Below are positions 52,385-60,101 of a DNA stretch of 64,000 bases, in pieces. The translations under genes were made by a program, and so were the position numbers. The number at the start of each line of letters is the position of its first letter. The stretch's first letter is position 1. Below the pieces are notes generated by a model. It made no database searches and was not told the DNA's origin. It was given only the letters and a program-made list of their open reading frames with translations. Source of the stretch: Sphaerothrix epifaneia (lineage in GTDB: Bacteria > Cyanobacteriota > Cyanobacteriia > Phormidesmidales > Phormidesmidaceae); contig NZ_JBHZOL010000004.1 of assembly GCF_042788235.1 (NCBI RefSeq), positions 1 to 64,000 on the forward strand, read 5' to 3'.

Positions 52385-52474
52385 CAAGCTAAACGACAGA
52401 GGACAGAAGCAACGCTTTTCTGTCAGCAGTCTTAGCAATCAATGCGTTTTAATGCTGGTGGCGACAGCTATAAC
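52385..52474 (+). repeat. Dispersed repeat family A, copy 9
   Basis: It reads GCTAAACGACAGAGG, CGCTTTTCTGTCAGCAG, CAATCAATGCGTTTTAATG and CTGGTGGCGACAGCTATAAC. It lies in the spacer between lexA and the sigA terminator region. Confidence 0.75.
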
Positions 52475-52548
52475 CCAAAAGTCAACAGGGCGTAACCCAA
52501 AGATTACGCCCCGCTAACTTTAACTATGTAGATGTGAACCGCAGAACC

Positions 52549-53664
52549 TTAACGAATATATTCTTTGAGGACGCTGTTGCGGTTAGGATGCCGCAGCTTC
52601 CGTAGTGCTTTGGCTTCAATTTGGCGAATACGCTCGCGGGTAACGTTGAAGATTTGGCCAATTTCTTCTAACGTTTTCATCCGCCCATCATCCAAACCAT
52701 AGCGTAGTCTTAGCACATCGCGTTCTCGCGGGCTTAATGTACCCAGTACGCTTTCAAGGTCTTCGCGCAGCAAGCTCTTGGAAACTTGATCTTCAGGTGT
52801 TTCACCATCTGACTCAATAAAGTCACCCAAACGTGAATCTTCTTCTTTACCAATGGGCGTTTCCAGAGAGATGGGTAGCTGAGCCGACTTGGCAATAAAG
52901 CGCAATTTCTCAATCGTCATCTCCATGCGAGTGGCGATTTCTTCTTCAGTCGGCTTGCGACCAAGTTCTTGAGATAGCAGCTTGGTGGTTTTTTTGATGC
53001 GAGAAATGGTTTCGTAAAGGTGAACAGGGAGGCGAATCGTACGGGACTGGTCGGCGATCGCCCGGGTAATGGCCTGACGGATCCACCAGGTAGCGTAGGT
53101 AGAAAACTTATAGCCTTTTTCGTGGTCGAATTTTTCAGCCGCTCGAATCAAACCCAAGCTCCCTTCTTGAATCAAATCCTGGAAGGAAAGCCCCCGGTTC
53201 ATGTATTTTTTGGCGATCGAAACCACTAGACGCAAATTGGACTGCACCATTTTGTCTTTAGCGCGACGACCAATATGGAGACGGCGTCGAAAAGCGGGTA
53301 AAGGCATTTCAACCGCCTGTGCCCATTCTGAATCGTTGGGTTCGCGCTCTAGGGCATCCATTAAGTCATCGCGTATGCGCTCTAGGGCTAGCAAATCTGC
53401 AATCTTACGAGCTAACTCAATCTCTTCTTCAGCCCGCAGTAGCCGGATGCGTCCAATTTCTTGCAAATACAGGCGAATAGAGTCTTCTGTGTAGTGCTTC
53501 TTTTTCGCCTGACTGCGGCGGCGGCTTGTTTTGGCTTTGTTTGCTTTTGCAGTCGGCTCTGATTCGGCTTGAGGATCAAAACCCTCGTCCCCATCATTAT
53601 CAAGCAAGAGTTCAAGTTCGTTCCCAGGCTTAATGGTTCCGAGTACGTTGTTCGCTTGGGTCAT
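52549..53664 (-). CDS. sigA: Group 1 sigma-70 factor SigA/RpoD
   Basis: A 371-residue primary sigma factor starting at MTQANN (ATG at 53664, preceded by GAGG); a Met ten codons upstream is possible. Regions 1.2 (YTEDSIRLYLQEIGRIRLL), 2.3-2.4 (YKFSTYATWWIRQAITRAI), 3 and 4.2 (RERIRQIEAKALRKLRHP) are complete. A long acidic and basic N-terminal segment (about 15-65) is typical of cyanobacterial SigA. It directs transcription of housekeeping genes. It is monocistronic, with the IR structure of 53891-53980 upstream. Confidence 0.96.
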   Translation of the reverse strand: MTQANNVLGTIKPGNELELLLDNDGDEGFDPQAESEPTAKANKAKTSRRRSQAKKKHYTEDSIRLYLQEIGRIRLLRAEEEIELARKIADLLALERIRDDLMDALEREPNDSEWAQAVEMPLPAFRRRLHIGRRAKDKMVQSNLRLVVSIAKKYMNRGLSFQDLIQEGSLGLIRAAEKFDHEKGYKFSTYATWWIRQAITRAIADQSRTIRLPVHLYETISRIKKTTKLLSQELGRKPTEEEIATRMEMTIEKLRFIAKSAQLPISLETPIGKEEDSRLGDFIESDGETPEDQVSKSLLREDLESVLGTLSPRERDVLRLRYGLDDGRMKTLEEIGQIFNVTRERIRQIEAKALRKLRHPNRNSVLKEYIR

Positions 53665-53890
53665 GCCGCGTTCCTCATGCTCCTTGTCGTTCAAAAGTTC
53701 AATGTCAAGGTGTTGATGCTTACTGCCCTGTCCCTTCCAACCAATGAAACGGATTCAGAGGACAAAAGTTTTCGCATCTCTCCGAAGTCAGAGATTCTCT
53801 TCTCCAGAGAACTGTTGTGCCTAACTCAGCTTAGCAAACCCTTTAGAGAACGTCCCGCAAATCGCATCCTATAGGCGCTTTAGCAGACTA

Positions 53891-53980
53891 TAAAACTCTA
53901 AAAAGGAGCCAAGATTTCTCGATTGTAGCCCCTATAACGAAAAATGCACCTTAAAGTCTTGGCTCCTTTTTAGAGTTTTA
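53891..53980. repeat. Perfect 24-bp inverted repeat between sigA and the transposase
   Basis: The arm 53891-53914 (TAAAACTCTAAAAAGGAGCC then AAGA) is the exact reverse complement of 53957-53980. The 42-bp loop is unrelated. The ends are TA-rich, consistent with a small MITE (TA|AAACTC...GAGTTT|TA) or with a transposon end or terminator. The remaining 53665-53890 and 53981-54009 sequence shows no gene. Confidence 0.85.
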
Positions 53981-54009
53981 TTTGCGGCCAGGGCCGCATG
54001 AAACTATCT

Positions 54010-55212
54010 TTACAGTTGAGATAGAGCCTTGAACAAATCTCTAGAGATGAGAGAGCAAGCCATCATGACCCGTTTGGTGCTAGGAATTTTTTTGTCAAGA
54101 TTTGCGTAATAACGGGCGTGCTTTTGTAGATATTCCTTACGAGAGTTGACCGATGCCCCAATCGTCAACATGATTCTGGTGCGCACATGTAGAAACAGCG
54201 CTCGTCGGGCATAGCCGCAGCCTGTTTTCTTCTCCTTGCGTTTTTGGCCTGAATCTTCCCGGTAAGTGCCCATACCCAGGGCTAACTTAAAGTGAGCCTC
54301 TGAGACACGCCGCTTTGTAAGTTTGTCTGAGCGGGTGCTGTTGGGAGAGTAAACATATTCAATGATTGGCTTGCTGTCCTCTCCTAAAAAGCGCTGAATA
54401 GGGTAAACACGAGTTAAGATCGCCGCTCGCACAAGAGGGCCAAACCCAAACTCGTCAAAAACGGCGTGATAAGGGGTAAATTCTGACTCCTTCATCAGAG
54501 CATCAATAACCACCAGCTCGATCGCATACATTTCTCGCTCAAGGTCGCAGACCTGGGAGGCGATCGCTTTGGTCAAATCATCCAAGCCGCTGCCAATAGT
54601 GCTATTTAAGCTGGCTGAACGACTGGGATAGTTAAAGACGGGTTCACCCGCAATGAAGCGCCACAGCGCCGGGGGTGAAGGGTCAAGAAAATCGCGGGTC
54701 TGTACCGGACGTTTCCCCCCTTTGCTAACACAGGCTTCTGGCCACCGATAGCTCAGCATTTGCCAAAGTCGGTTGTTTTTAGCCGTACACATTTTGGTTA
54801 GCCCCATGTGTTCTAGAAACTTCTCTCTCAAAGTTTCAGCATGAGGCCAGTAAAAGGCATAAGGGTCACTGCGCTTCGCCAGAGCATAGGCCGCTACAAA
54901 GAAAGCATCTAGGCGATCGTTTTTGTTGAAACAGTCGTGATGCTTGCGGTAATAGCGCACACGGATCGCAGGGACGATCAGGCAGGTCTTACCCGCATTG
55001 CGAATGCAGTTAACAAAAATGCGGCCATAGTCGCCAGTGGGTTCAATGGCAAATTCATCAGCCATTGATAGCAATTGGTCTATTCCCTCCTGATTGGCTT
55101 CAATTTTGACAACTTTGGCTCGATTGGCCGAGCGCTTAAGGTTTTCCGGGATGGATGAAAGCACACAAGCGGTGACTTCCCGCTTGCCTACGTCTAAACC
55201 ACAAATAGGCAT
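54010..55212 (-). CDS. IS110-type DEDD transposase
   Basis: A 400-residue transposase. The N-terminal RuvC-like part shows the DEDD positions: CGLDVGKREVTA (D6 region), AIEPTGDYG, and KNDRLDAFFVAAYA. The C-terminal region with FGFGPLVRAAILTRVYPIQRF is the Tnp20-like helix-hairpin block; the following SGQKRKEKKTGCGYARRALFL fits the end of the domain. IS110 elements lack conventional inverted repeats and, in characterised members, use a structured RNA from the noncoding end to pick their target. The upstream noncoding region here is strongly structured. Confidence 0.85.
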   Translation of the reverse strand: MPICGLDVGKREVTACVLSSIPENLKRSANRAKVVKIEANQEGIDQLLSMADEFAIEPTGDYGRIFVNCIRNAGKTCLIVPAIRVRYYRKHHDCFNKNDRLDAFFVAAYALAKRSDPYAFYWPHAETLREKFLEHMGLTKMCTAKNNRLWQMLSYRWPEACVSKGGKRPVQTRDFLDPSPPALWRFIAGEPVFNYPSRSASLNSTIGSGLDDLTKAIASQVCDLEREMYAIELVVIDALMKESEFTPYHAVFDEFGFGPLVRAAILTRVYPIQRFLGEDSKPIIEYVYSPNSTRSDKLTKRRVSEAHFKLALGMGTYREDSGQKRKEKKTGCGYARRALFLHVRTRIMLTIGASVNSRKEYLQKHARYYANLDKKIPSTKRVMMACSLISRDLFKALSQL

Positions 55213-55241
55213 AAATCTCTGATCTTTCCTAAGAGAAACCC

Positions 55242-55500
55242 GCTTAGAGCTAGGTCAAATAACTGATAAACCAGTTGATTCAAAAGAGGCGCAGGTCAGG
55301 CACTTTGAAAAAAAACCGCTCTAAGCTAGGTCACGCTACAATCAAACCCGCGCCACTGCTGGTAAGTTGTGGAGGCTTACCCGCGACGGGAATTAGTGTT
55401 AGAAAACAAGATGCTTTGATTTCTATTAGCCAAAAAGCCCTTTTTTAGAGGGTTGCTATTAAGAAATAGAAATTGTTTCTCTTAACACTAATTCGCGTTT
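55242..55500 (-). ncRNA. Structured noncoding end upstream of the IS110 transposase
   Basis: This region precedes the transposase start (minus-strand upstream). It holds an inverted pair GCTTAGAGC (55242-55250)/GCTCTAAGC (55318-55326), each continuing into AGCTAGGTCA as a direct repeat. A GGTAAG/CTTACC hairpin follows near 55370-55391. A long imperfect hairpin (about 55389-55500) has outer arms GAATTAGTGTTA/TAACACTAATTC and an inner ATTTCTATT/AATAGAAAT stem. The layout is what a bridge-RNA locus could look like; that identity is inference. Confidence 0.4.
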
Positions 55501-55545
55501 CGTCTCATGCCTCGTTGAGACTCGTCAGGCGGATGAAGTGCTGAT

Positions 55546-55950
55546 TCATAGTTCTGGCTCCAATTGCTTCGACTTGGTGAGGCGATCGCAGCTTCTGAGA
55601 ATGCGCTCAGCTTCATTGATGTCATCGGCCACCAGCGCCGGGGCTGCTCTGAAAAGTTCTGTTAACCCCTCTTTCAGGAAGTGAGTTAGCGTTTCTTGGG
55701 GTTGCTGGCCCCGCTGCTGAGCCAGTTCGTGAACGGCTAGCTTGAGCGCTTCTAGGATGGCGATCGGCTGACAAGGGTCTGAGAATTCGTGGTTTGGGGG
55801 TAGGGTCATAATCATGGCCTGGGTGGTCGCGTCCAGGCGATCGCAGAATTCCTGCTTGGTCAATTCCCCGTCAGCACTGAGCAGGTTAAGTAGGTCTATA
55901 AGTTCTCGCATGGCTGTGAGTCGCCATGCTTGGAAGGCTTCAGGATACAT
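55546..55950 (-). CDS. Hypothetical protein in the accessory region
   Basis: A 134-residue, mostly helical, acidic protein (LLNLLSADGELTKQEFCDRLDATT and LKLAVHELAQQRGQQPQETL). No family is recognised. No convincing ribosome-binding site for the ATG at 55950; M14 at 55911 is an alternative. It lies between the transposase and a strong terminator. Confidence 0.5.
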   Translation of the reverse strand: MYPEAFQAWRLTAMRELIDLLNLLSADGELTKQEFCDRLDATTQAMIMTLPPNHEFSDPCQPIAILEALKLAVHELAQQRGQQPQETLTHFLKEGLTELFRAAPALVADDINEAERILRSCDRLTKSKQLEPEL

Positions 55951-56013
55951 AGATGGTTATTGGGTAAAAGGGCATAATTGGTTATCGCTTCACGGCTGAA
56001 GTGGTGATAGTGA

Positions 56014-56040
56014 AGGGCTGCAGGGACTAGCTGCAGCCCT
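56014..56040 (+). terminator. Strong hairpin, probable terminator
   Basis: A perfect 10-bp stem (AGGGCTGCAG/CTGCAGCCCT) with a 7-nt loop is followed by ATTTTGTT. It ends plus-strand transcription better than minus. Direct repeats of GGTGATAGTGAA-type sequence flank it. Confidence 0.7.
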
Positions 56041-56188
56041 ATTTTGTTGGTGATGATAGTGAAAGGTTCTGCGGTGGTAGCGTGGCAGCTCATCAGATGA
56101 GCCGGGGTTAGCTTGTACGTTATTTTTTTACGTACAGGGGAGAGGCCAGCCACGGGGCATCTATCCCTAGCCCTTTGCCCTTAGTTCC

Positions 56189-56413
56189 TCAGGCGATCGC
56201 TGAGGTGAAAGGATTCTCGATTTCTAAATCCTTTAGGTTGCTCACTTCAAAGCAGGGGCGTAAATGGGGAGTTTGATGAAAGACCAAACTCAGATAGTTA
56301 AAGGCCATCTGCCTGCTTTGGAAACGGGCAACGATCGCCCGGTGAGTGCAGTTTGGTAAGTCGCGAACGACACACCAGGGCAGCTCTAGTTCGACAACGG
56401 TTTTTTTAGTCAC
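56189..56413 (-). CDS. Small hypothetical protein
   Basis: A 74-residue protein with a GTG start at 56413 and a perfect AGGAGGT 13 bases upstream. The sequence WCVVRDLPNCTHRAIVARFQSRQMAFNYL resembles small cyanobacterial proteins with a VVARFRSRSDAEGHL-like core. Function unknown. It stands between a terminator and the tRNA-like element. Confidence 0.6.
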   Translation of the reverse strand: MTKKTVVELELPWCVVRDLPNCTHRAIVARFQSRQMAFNYLSLVFHQTPHLRPCFEVSNLKDLEIENPFTSAIA

Positions 56414-56507
56414 GGCTGATTTAAAGACCTCCTTTGAGTAAGAAGGCGATCGCCCCTTCCACAGGGAACTAAGACGCAGTAGGGCGATCGCGGTTTTCGC
56501 CTAGTTG

Positions 56508-56564
56508 TGGAAGCAGTAGGAGTTGAACCCACAAGGGCTAAAAACTCTCTCGCCTGACGCTTCC
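56508..56564 (-). ncRNA. Armless tRNA-like sequence
   Basis: On the minus strand the acceptor halves GGAAGCG (56558-56564) and TGCTTCC (56509-56515) pair over 7 bp, discriminator A follows, and the T-arm GTGGGTTCAACTCCTAC (56516-56532) is canonical. Between them only 25 nt remain, with no D-arm or normal anticodon arm. It could be a tRNA remnant, an integrase attachment site or a functional small RNA. The antisense frame gives a spurious ORF. Confidence 0.5.
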
Positions 56565-56565
56565 A

Positions 56566-56592
56566 AGAAAGCCCGCCTAGGACGGGCTTTCT
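56566..56592. terminator. Perfect hairpin next to the tRNA-like sequence
   Basis: AGAAAGCCCG and CGGGCTTTCT pair perfectly around the loop CCTAGGA. It directly abuts the 5' end of the tRNA-like sequence on the minus strand. On the plus strand it is followed by a weak T/A stretch, so it can act as a terminator in either direction. Confidence 0.65.
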
Positions 56593-56710
56593 ACTGATTA
56601 GCTTTGAAGCACTAAAAAACCCTGTGGGCGATCGCCTGCAGGGTTAATTTGTTGTTTTGAATAGCGAAGGCCGAGTCTATGAGCCAAAAGTTGAGGGCGA
56701 TCGCCCTGAA

Positions 56711-57298
56711 TCATCGGGCAATGTCATCAGTCAGGAATAGGCACTGATAATGCTCCCACCCTGGCGACAACGTCCAGGTGCTTTGAAATGGTCGGCCTAG
56801 TCCGAAGAAATCCCCCCTTGCCTCATAGATGCCCGGTTGTAGGGTGATGGTTTGGGGGTTTCCTTTTTCACACTTTTCAGGCCGCGTAGTTTCATAGCTA
56901 CAGTCTTTGCAGGGGGGCAAAGATATCGTTTCAGCGCCGTTGCTTCCCCTCAATACAAGCTGCAGCGACTCTGGTGAGGCGTTCACTACAGTGACTAACG
57001 CTTCCTGGCCACCCAGGGCACGATATGGCTCAGGCGGGGGAAAGTTAATCAGATTTTCCTCACTGACCGGGCCTCTAACCCCCAGCACTGGCAATATTGC
57101 CAGAAAGCCTAGACCACCCAACACCCACCAAGCAACTTTAGATGTTGGCCGAACTGAGAGGTGACTACTTGAAGGGGGTCTAGTGACAACTCTTCTAGAC
57201 TTCTTGTGCTTGAGGTTAACTATGGGGGGCGTTACACCAGCAGCTCGTCTACTGCGCTGGCGTCTCCGCTCAAACTCGCGATCGCGACGATTTTTCAT
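56711..57298 (-). CDS. Membrane-anchored hypothetical protein
   Basis: A 195-residue protein from the ATG at 57298. The longer frame would translate through the 93-bp repeat region in the wrong sense. A strongly basic N-terminus (MKNRRDREFERRRQRSRRAA) precedes a transmembrane helix (WWVLGGLGFLAILPVLGV) near 60. The remaining beta-rich outer domain contains a CxxC (PPCKDCSYETTR) and further Cys. It is divergent from the gene at 57346, suggesting a shared promoter region. No family recognised. Confidence 0.65.
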   Translation of the reverse strand: MKNRRDREFERRRQRSRRAAGVTPPIVNLKHKKSRRVVTRPPSSSHLSVRPTSKVAWWVLGGLGFLAILPVLGVRGPVSEENLINFPPPEPYRALGGQEALVTVVNASPESLQLVLRGSNGAETISLPPCKDCSYETTRPEKCEKGNPQTITLQPGIYEARGDFFGLGRPFQSTWTLSPGWEHYQCLFLTDDIAR

Positions 57299-57345
57299 GA
57301 CGGCTAAACGGCTGATAGTGAGTCTGCTTAGAGAATTCCCACAAG

Positions 57346-57783
57346 ATGATGAACTCCACAGGTAGAGCTTGGGGACTGCCCCCACAGGTTGCTGACAAGT
57401 TGATAGCCATCGAAAGCACTTCCGACAGCGCGAGGAATCAAGGGTTTGAGGCGAGTAAGCGACCAGGTGAAGGGGGCGATCGCCCTGCAGCTGTAGACGA
57501 TTCCGAAAGCACTTCCGACAGCGCGAGAAATCAAGGGTTTGAGGTGCCTGACGTTCACGAAATAGAGCGTTCAATCATTCGTGTTACAGAGTTCTATGAA
57601 AGAGCTTCCGACAGCGCGAGAAATGGGGGAGGCTGGCATGTGGTGGAGCCTTACCCTTCACATGGGCTAACCTACTATCGCTACCGATGGGGTAAAAAAC
57701 ATGCGATTTTGGGTTGCCTGCATGTCCCAGGTGGCAACCAGCAAAACCCGGTAGTGCAATCACGGGCGATCGCCTTGAGGTGA
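57346..57783 (+). CDS. Hypothetical protein with internal tandem repeats
   Basis: A 145-residue protein. The first part holds three copies of a 31-residue unit starting (E)STSDSARNQGFE; the third is truncated. The C-terminal region GGGWHVVEPYPSHGLTYYRYRWG...HVPGGN resembles short DNA-associated or accessory proteins with a YYRYRW-HIPGGN layout found in cyanobacterial plasmids and islands. Its start has no clear Shine-Dalgarno. Its 3' end overlaps the convergent gene by 24 bp. Confidence 0.55.
   Translation: MMNSTGRAWGLPPQVADKLIAIESTSDSARNQGFEASKRPGEGGDRPAAVDDSESTSDSARNQGFEVPDVHEIERSIIRVTEFYERASDSARNGGGWHVVEPYPSHGLTYYRYRWGKKHAILGCLHVPGGNQQNPVVQSRAIALR
57411..57624. repeat. Three direct repeats of 40 bp at 93-bp period
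   Basis: Copies begin at 57411, 57504 and 57597. The first two are 39/40 identical (CGAAAGCACTTCCGACAGCG...GGGTTTGAG); the third is truncated and diverged after GCGCGAGAAAT. The intervening 53 bp are unrelated in sequence. Because 93 is divisible by 3, the repeats stay in frame within the plus-strand ORF. Confidence 0.85.
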
Positions 57784-58773
57784 CGAGAAAGGTGCTTTCC
57801 CTGGCCCTATATTAGGAAGGTTTGTGGGGGGAAATAAATCTGGCACCCCGTCAGCAGCAGAAGCCGGACTTAAGCGATCGGGAAACTCCGGGGGGTCTGG
57901 AATAGCTTCTAGTGGGGTGAATTGAGTTTGATCGATTGTGTGGCCAGACTCAACATAGATATCGCTGGTAGTCCAGCGCTGCAGCACAATCTCTTCACCC
58001 TGCCGAGTGTAGTAAAGCTCTCGCGTTCTGGGTCTGGAGTTGTTGCAGCGATCGTATTGGTCAAATCGCCATCCGACCTCTGAAACTGGGCCACGAACCG
58101 TAAAGGTACGAGTGGCACCGGGGTAATCGTTGTAGGTGCCGTTGTTGATGCCAGTACAGGATGAGCCGATCGCCGTACTGAACTCAATGAACAGCTCATA
58201 CTCGATATCCGCTTCAGCACCAGCTACGGCGGCTGGTTGATTCCCTAGCGTTTGATCGGGGGGCGTATTGGTGGCTGCGTTCTGACCACGCTTACGATTG
58301 ATGTAATCGCTCAATCCGCCGCCGCCAGGGTACTGCACACCTAAAGCAGGCCGGACAACCGATTCCCCAACGGCAAAGCCCGCCGCTGCTGCAGCTCCAA
58401 CAGCAGCGGCGGTTCCTAATGCCCCTAAGCTACCAGCTCCAGTGGCCGCAGCAGCGCCGGATGTGGCAGCACCACCAACGGCAGAGGGGGCGGCTTTCGG
58501 TAAAGTTCTAGCGGCTCTCCCTAGCCTTGATGCCCTAGTCGGTCTGAGCCTATTGCGCCCTGAAGAACTAAAGCTCCTAGATTGGCGGGCACGACGCTGA
58601 CTAGCAAGCGCCTGAGCGCTAGGGCCAGCTTTGACATCGAGGGGAGGCCGAGACAGGTCTAATCGGCCTCTCAGCTTTGGGTCAGCATAGGGAAGAGAGT
58701 TAGATTGATTGAGGGAACTGGTGGGAGACGGTTTCAGTTGAAGTGGCTGTCTCCAAGCCTCCACCCCCGGCAT
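57760..58773 (-). CDS. Hypothetical protein with Gly/Ala-rich hydrophobic core
   Basis: A 337-residue protein. A basic and Pro-rich N-terminal part (about 1-90) leads to a long Gly/Ala-rich hydrophobic segment (about 90-145, AAATGAGSLGALGTAAAVGAAAA), then a charged beta-rich part and a Pro-rich end. The hydrophobic segment may be membrane-inserting. It is coupled to the upstream gene by a TAATG overlap. Function unknown. Confidence 0.6.
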   Translation of the reverse strand: MPGVEAWRQPLQLKPSPTSSLNQSNSLPYADPKLRGRLDLSRPPLDVKAGPSAQALASQRRARQSRSFSSSGRNRLRPTRASRLGRAARTLPKAAPSAVGGAATSGAAAATGAGSLGALGTAAAVGAAAAAGFAVGESVVRPALGVQYPGGGGLSDYINRKRGQNAATNTPPDQTLGNQPAAVAGAEADIEYELFIEFSTAIGSSCTGINNGTYNDYPGATRTFTVRGPVSEVGWRFDQYDRCNNSRPRTRELYYTRQGEEIVLQRWTTSDIYVESGHTIDQTQFTPLEAIPDPPEFPDRLSPASAADGVPDLFPPTNLPNIGPGKAPFSSPQGDRP

Positions 58774-59084
58774 TAGCTCTTGTAGCTGTTGGGCAGCAAG
58801 GCATCGCCTAGCGGTTCAGCAAACTCCCAAAGCTTTTTGGTGCTGTCTGACTGATAGCTAGGGTTTAGCTCGATCGAGGTGCGACTGATGAGCCTCACTG
58901 ACTTATCTGCAGCGGTAACGATGCTGGCGTCGGTCAACGGCGCTAGCCCAGAGTCAATGTCCCCCGTGGTTTCCTTGTAGGTCTGCCCTCTAAAAAGGTT
59001 CTCAAGGGCTAAGCCTGACCACGCATGAAGCTGCTCTAGCGTGGTGATGGTATCAGGAATGTCGGGTTTGGTGATTGCGACCAT
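58773..59084 (-). CDS. Hypothetical protein coupled to the Gly/Ala-rich protein
   Basis: A 103-residue acidic protein with no recognised family. Its TAA stop overlaps the ATG of the next gene (TAATG), so the two are translationally coupled and likely act together. It sits next to the integrase pseudogene. No secretion signal or helix-turn-helix is evident. Confidence 0.6.
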   Translation of the reverse strand: MVAITKPDIPDTITTLEQLHAWSGLALENLFRGQTYKETTGDIDSGLAPLTDASIVTAADKSVRLISRTSIELNPSYQSDSTKKLWEFAEPLGDALLPNSYKS

Positions 59085-59300
59085 GACTTGTTAATTTCAA
59101 ATAGCTTTAATAATTTGAAATTAGCCACTTAGAAAGCAATCGTAAATATCGCACTTTTATGTAGAACTGGGAACTTTAAGTAATAGCTCTGACGCTTTAC
59201 TGGTAGGGGTTTGGGCTATTATTTCTATTGTTGCGAGGCTAGAAAGTTCCTGGTTTTAATCGTTTTTTTGGTAAAACTGAGAAGCTTTTTAGGTGAAAAA

Positions 59301-59875
59301 TTGCCCAAAAATAATCGGCATGGTCAAGCGGCGGTGTTGAGCGATCAGCAGCTCGATCGCGTTCGTAAGCAGCTAAAGAGCAGACATCACCGACTGATCT
59401 TTGACATTGCCCGCTTCACTGGTGAGAGAGCAGGGGCGATCGTCCAGCTCCAGACTAGGGACTGCTATCACGACAATAGACAGCCGCGCGACACTATCAC
59501 CTTTAGGGCACAGACCCGAAAAGCCAGACCAGGAGGCAGGCGAGAAACGAGAGAGGTACCCGTCAGCGATCGCTTGCACGAGAAACTATCTGCCTACTCC
59601 CCACCAGCCCACTCACTCTATTTATTTCCGGGTGAGGTCGGTCACATCAGCTTTAGCGCTTTTGATAAAGCTCTCAGGCGGGCGATCGCTAAAGCCAAAA
59701 TGGAACACCTAGGGGCTAGCACTCACAGCTTTAGGCGATCGGCGGCTACTAAGATCGGCCAGGTCTTCGATACCAAACTTTACAAGAGTTTATGGGGTGG
59801 AAAGATCCTAGAAATGCCCTTCGCTACCAAGAGGTAGACGAGCATCGGGTTAGACGAGCCGCTGAGGTTCTCTAG
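59301..59875 (+). pseudogene. Tyrosine recombinase (phage-type integrase), frame-disrupted
   Basis: The integrase starts at TTG (59301) behind AGGTG. Catalytic Arg is in FTGERAGAIV, the beta-strand Lys region follows, and HSFRR gives the His and Arg. The reading frame then runs to a stop at 59837 with a non-family tail. In another frame, codons from 59792 continue exactly where the family should: MGWKDPRNALRYQEVDEHR, including the Trp/His and the nucleophilic Tyr, to a TAG at 59875. One missing base around 59788-59792 explains the split, giving a probable pseudogene; -1 frameshifting is the alternative. Confidence 0.85.
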
Positions 59876-60101
59876 AATTTTCCACCAACACAATTTTCGT
59901 CAGTGTACTTTGACAAAAAATGCATCAGGTTCTTTTGCGGCTAAAAATCGTATCTGAGCCGTTTAAGGTCAGCAAAGTCAGAAAAACATGACTCAAATTG
60001 TCTGAAAGTTTATAAAATTGCCCGCAATTGAGAAATATTGATGAAATATCCAAGCTGATGTGAGTTGCGATTTTTGGCTGCCTAACAAGCCAAAGTTGTT
60101 T

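Noticed and set aside
55896..56153. 85-codon minus-strand ORF
   Set aside because: Contains the strong terminator hairpin and direct repeats, overlaps the 5' end of the gene at 55546-55950, and has no recognisable protein pattern.
57299..57574. N-terminal extension of the minus-strand gene at 56711
   Set aside because: It reads through the 93-bp repeats antisense to a better ORF, and the Cys-rich product is not credible.
57411..57624. CRISPR array
   Set aside because: Only three units, one badly truncated; spacers of 53 bp are too long; period divisible by three within an ORF; no cas genes in the window. Kept as a repeat finding only.
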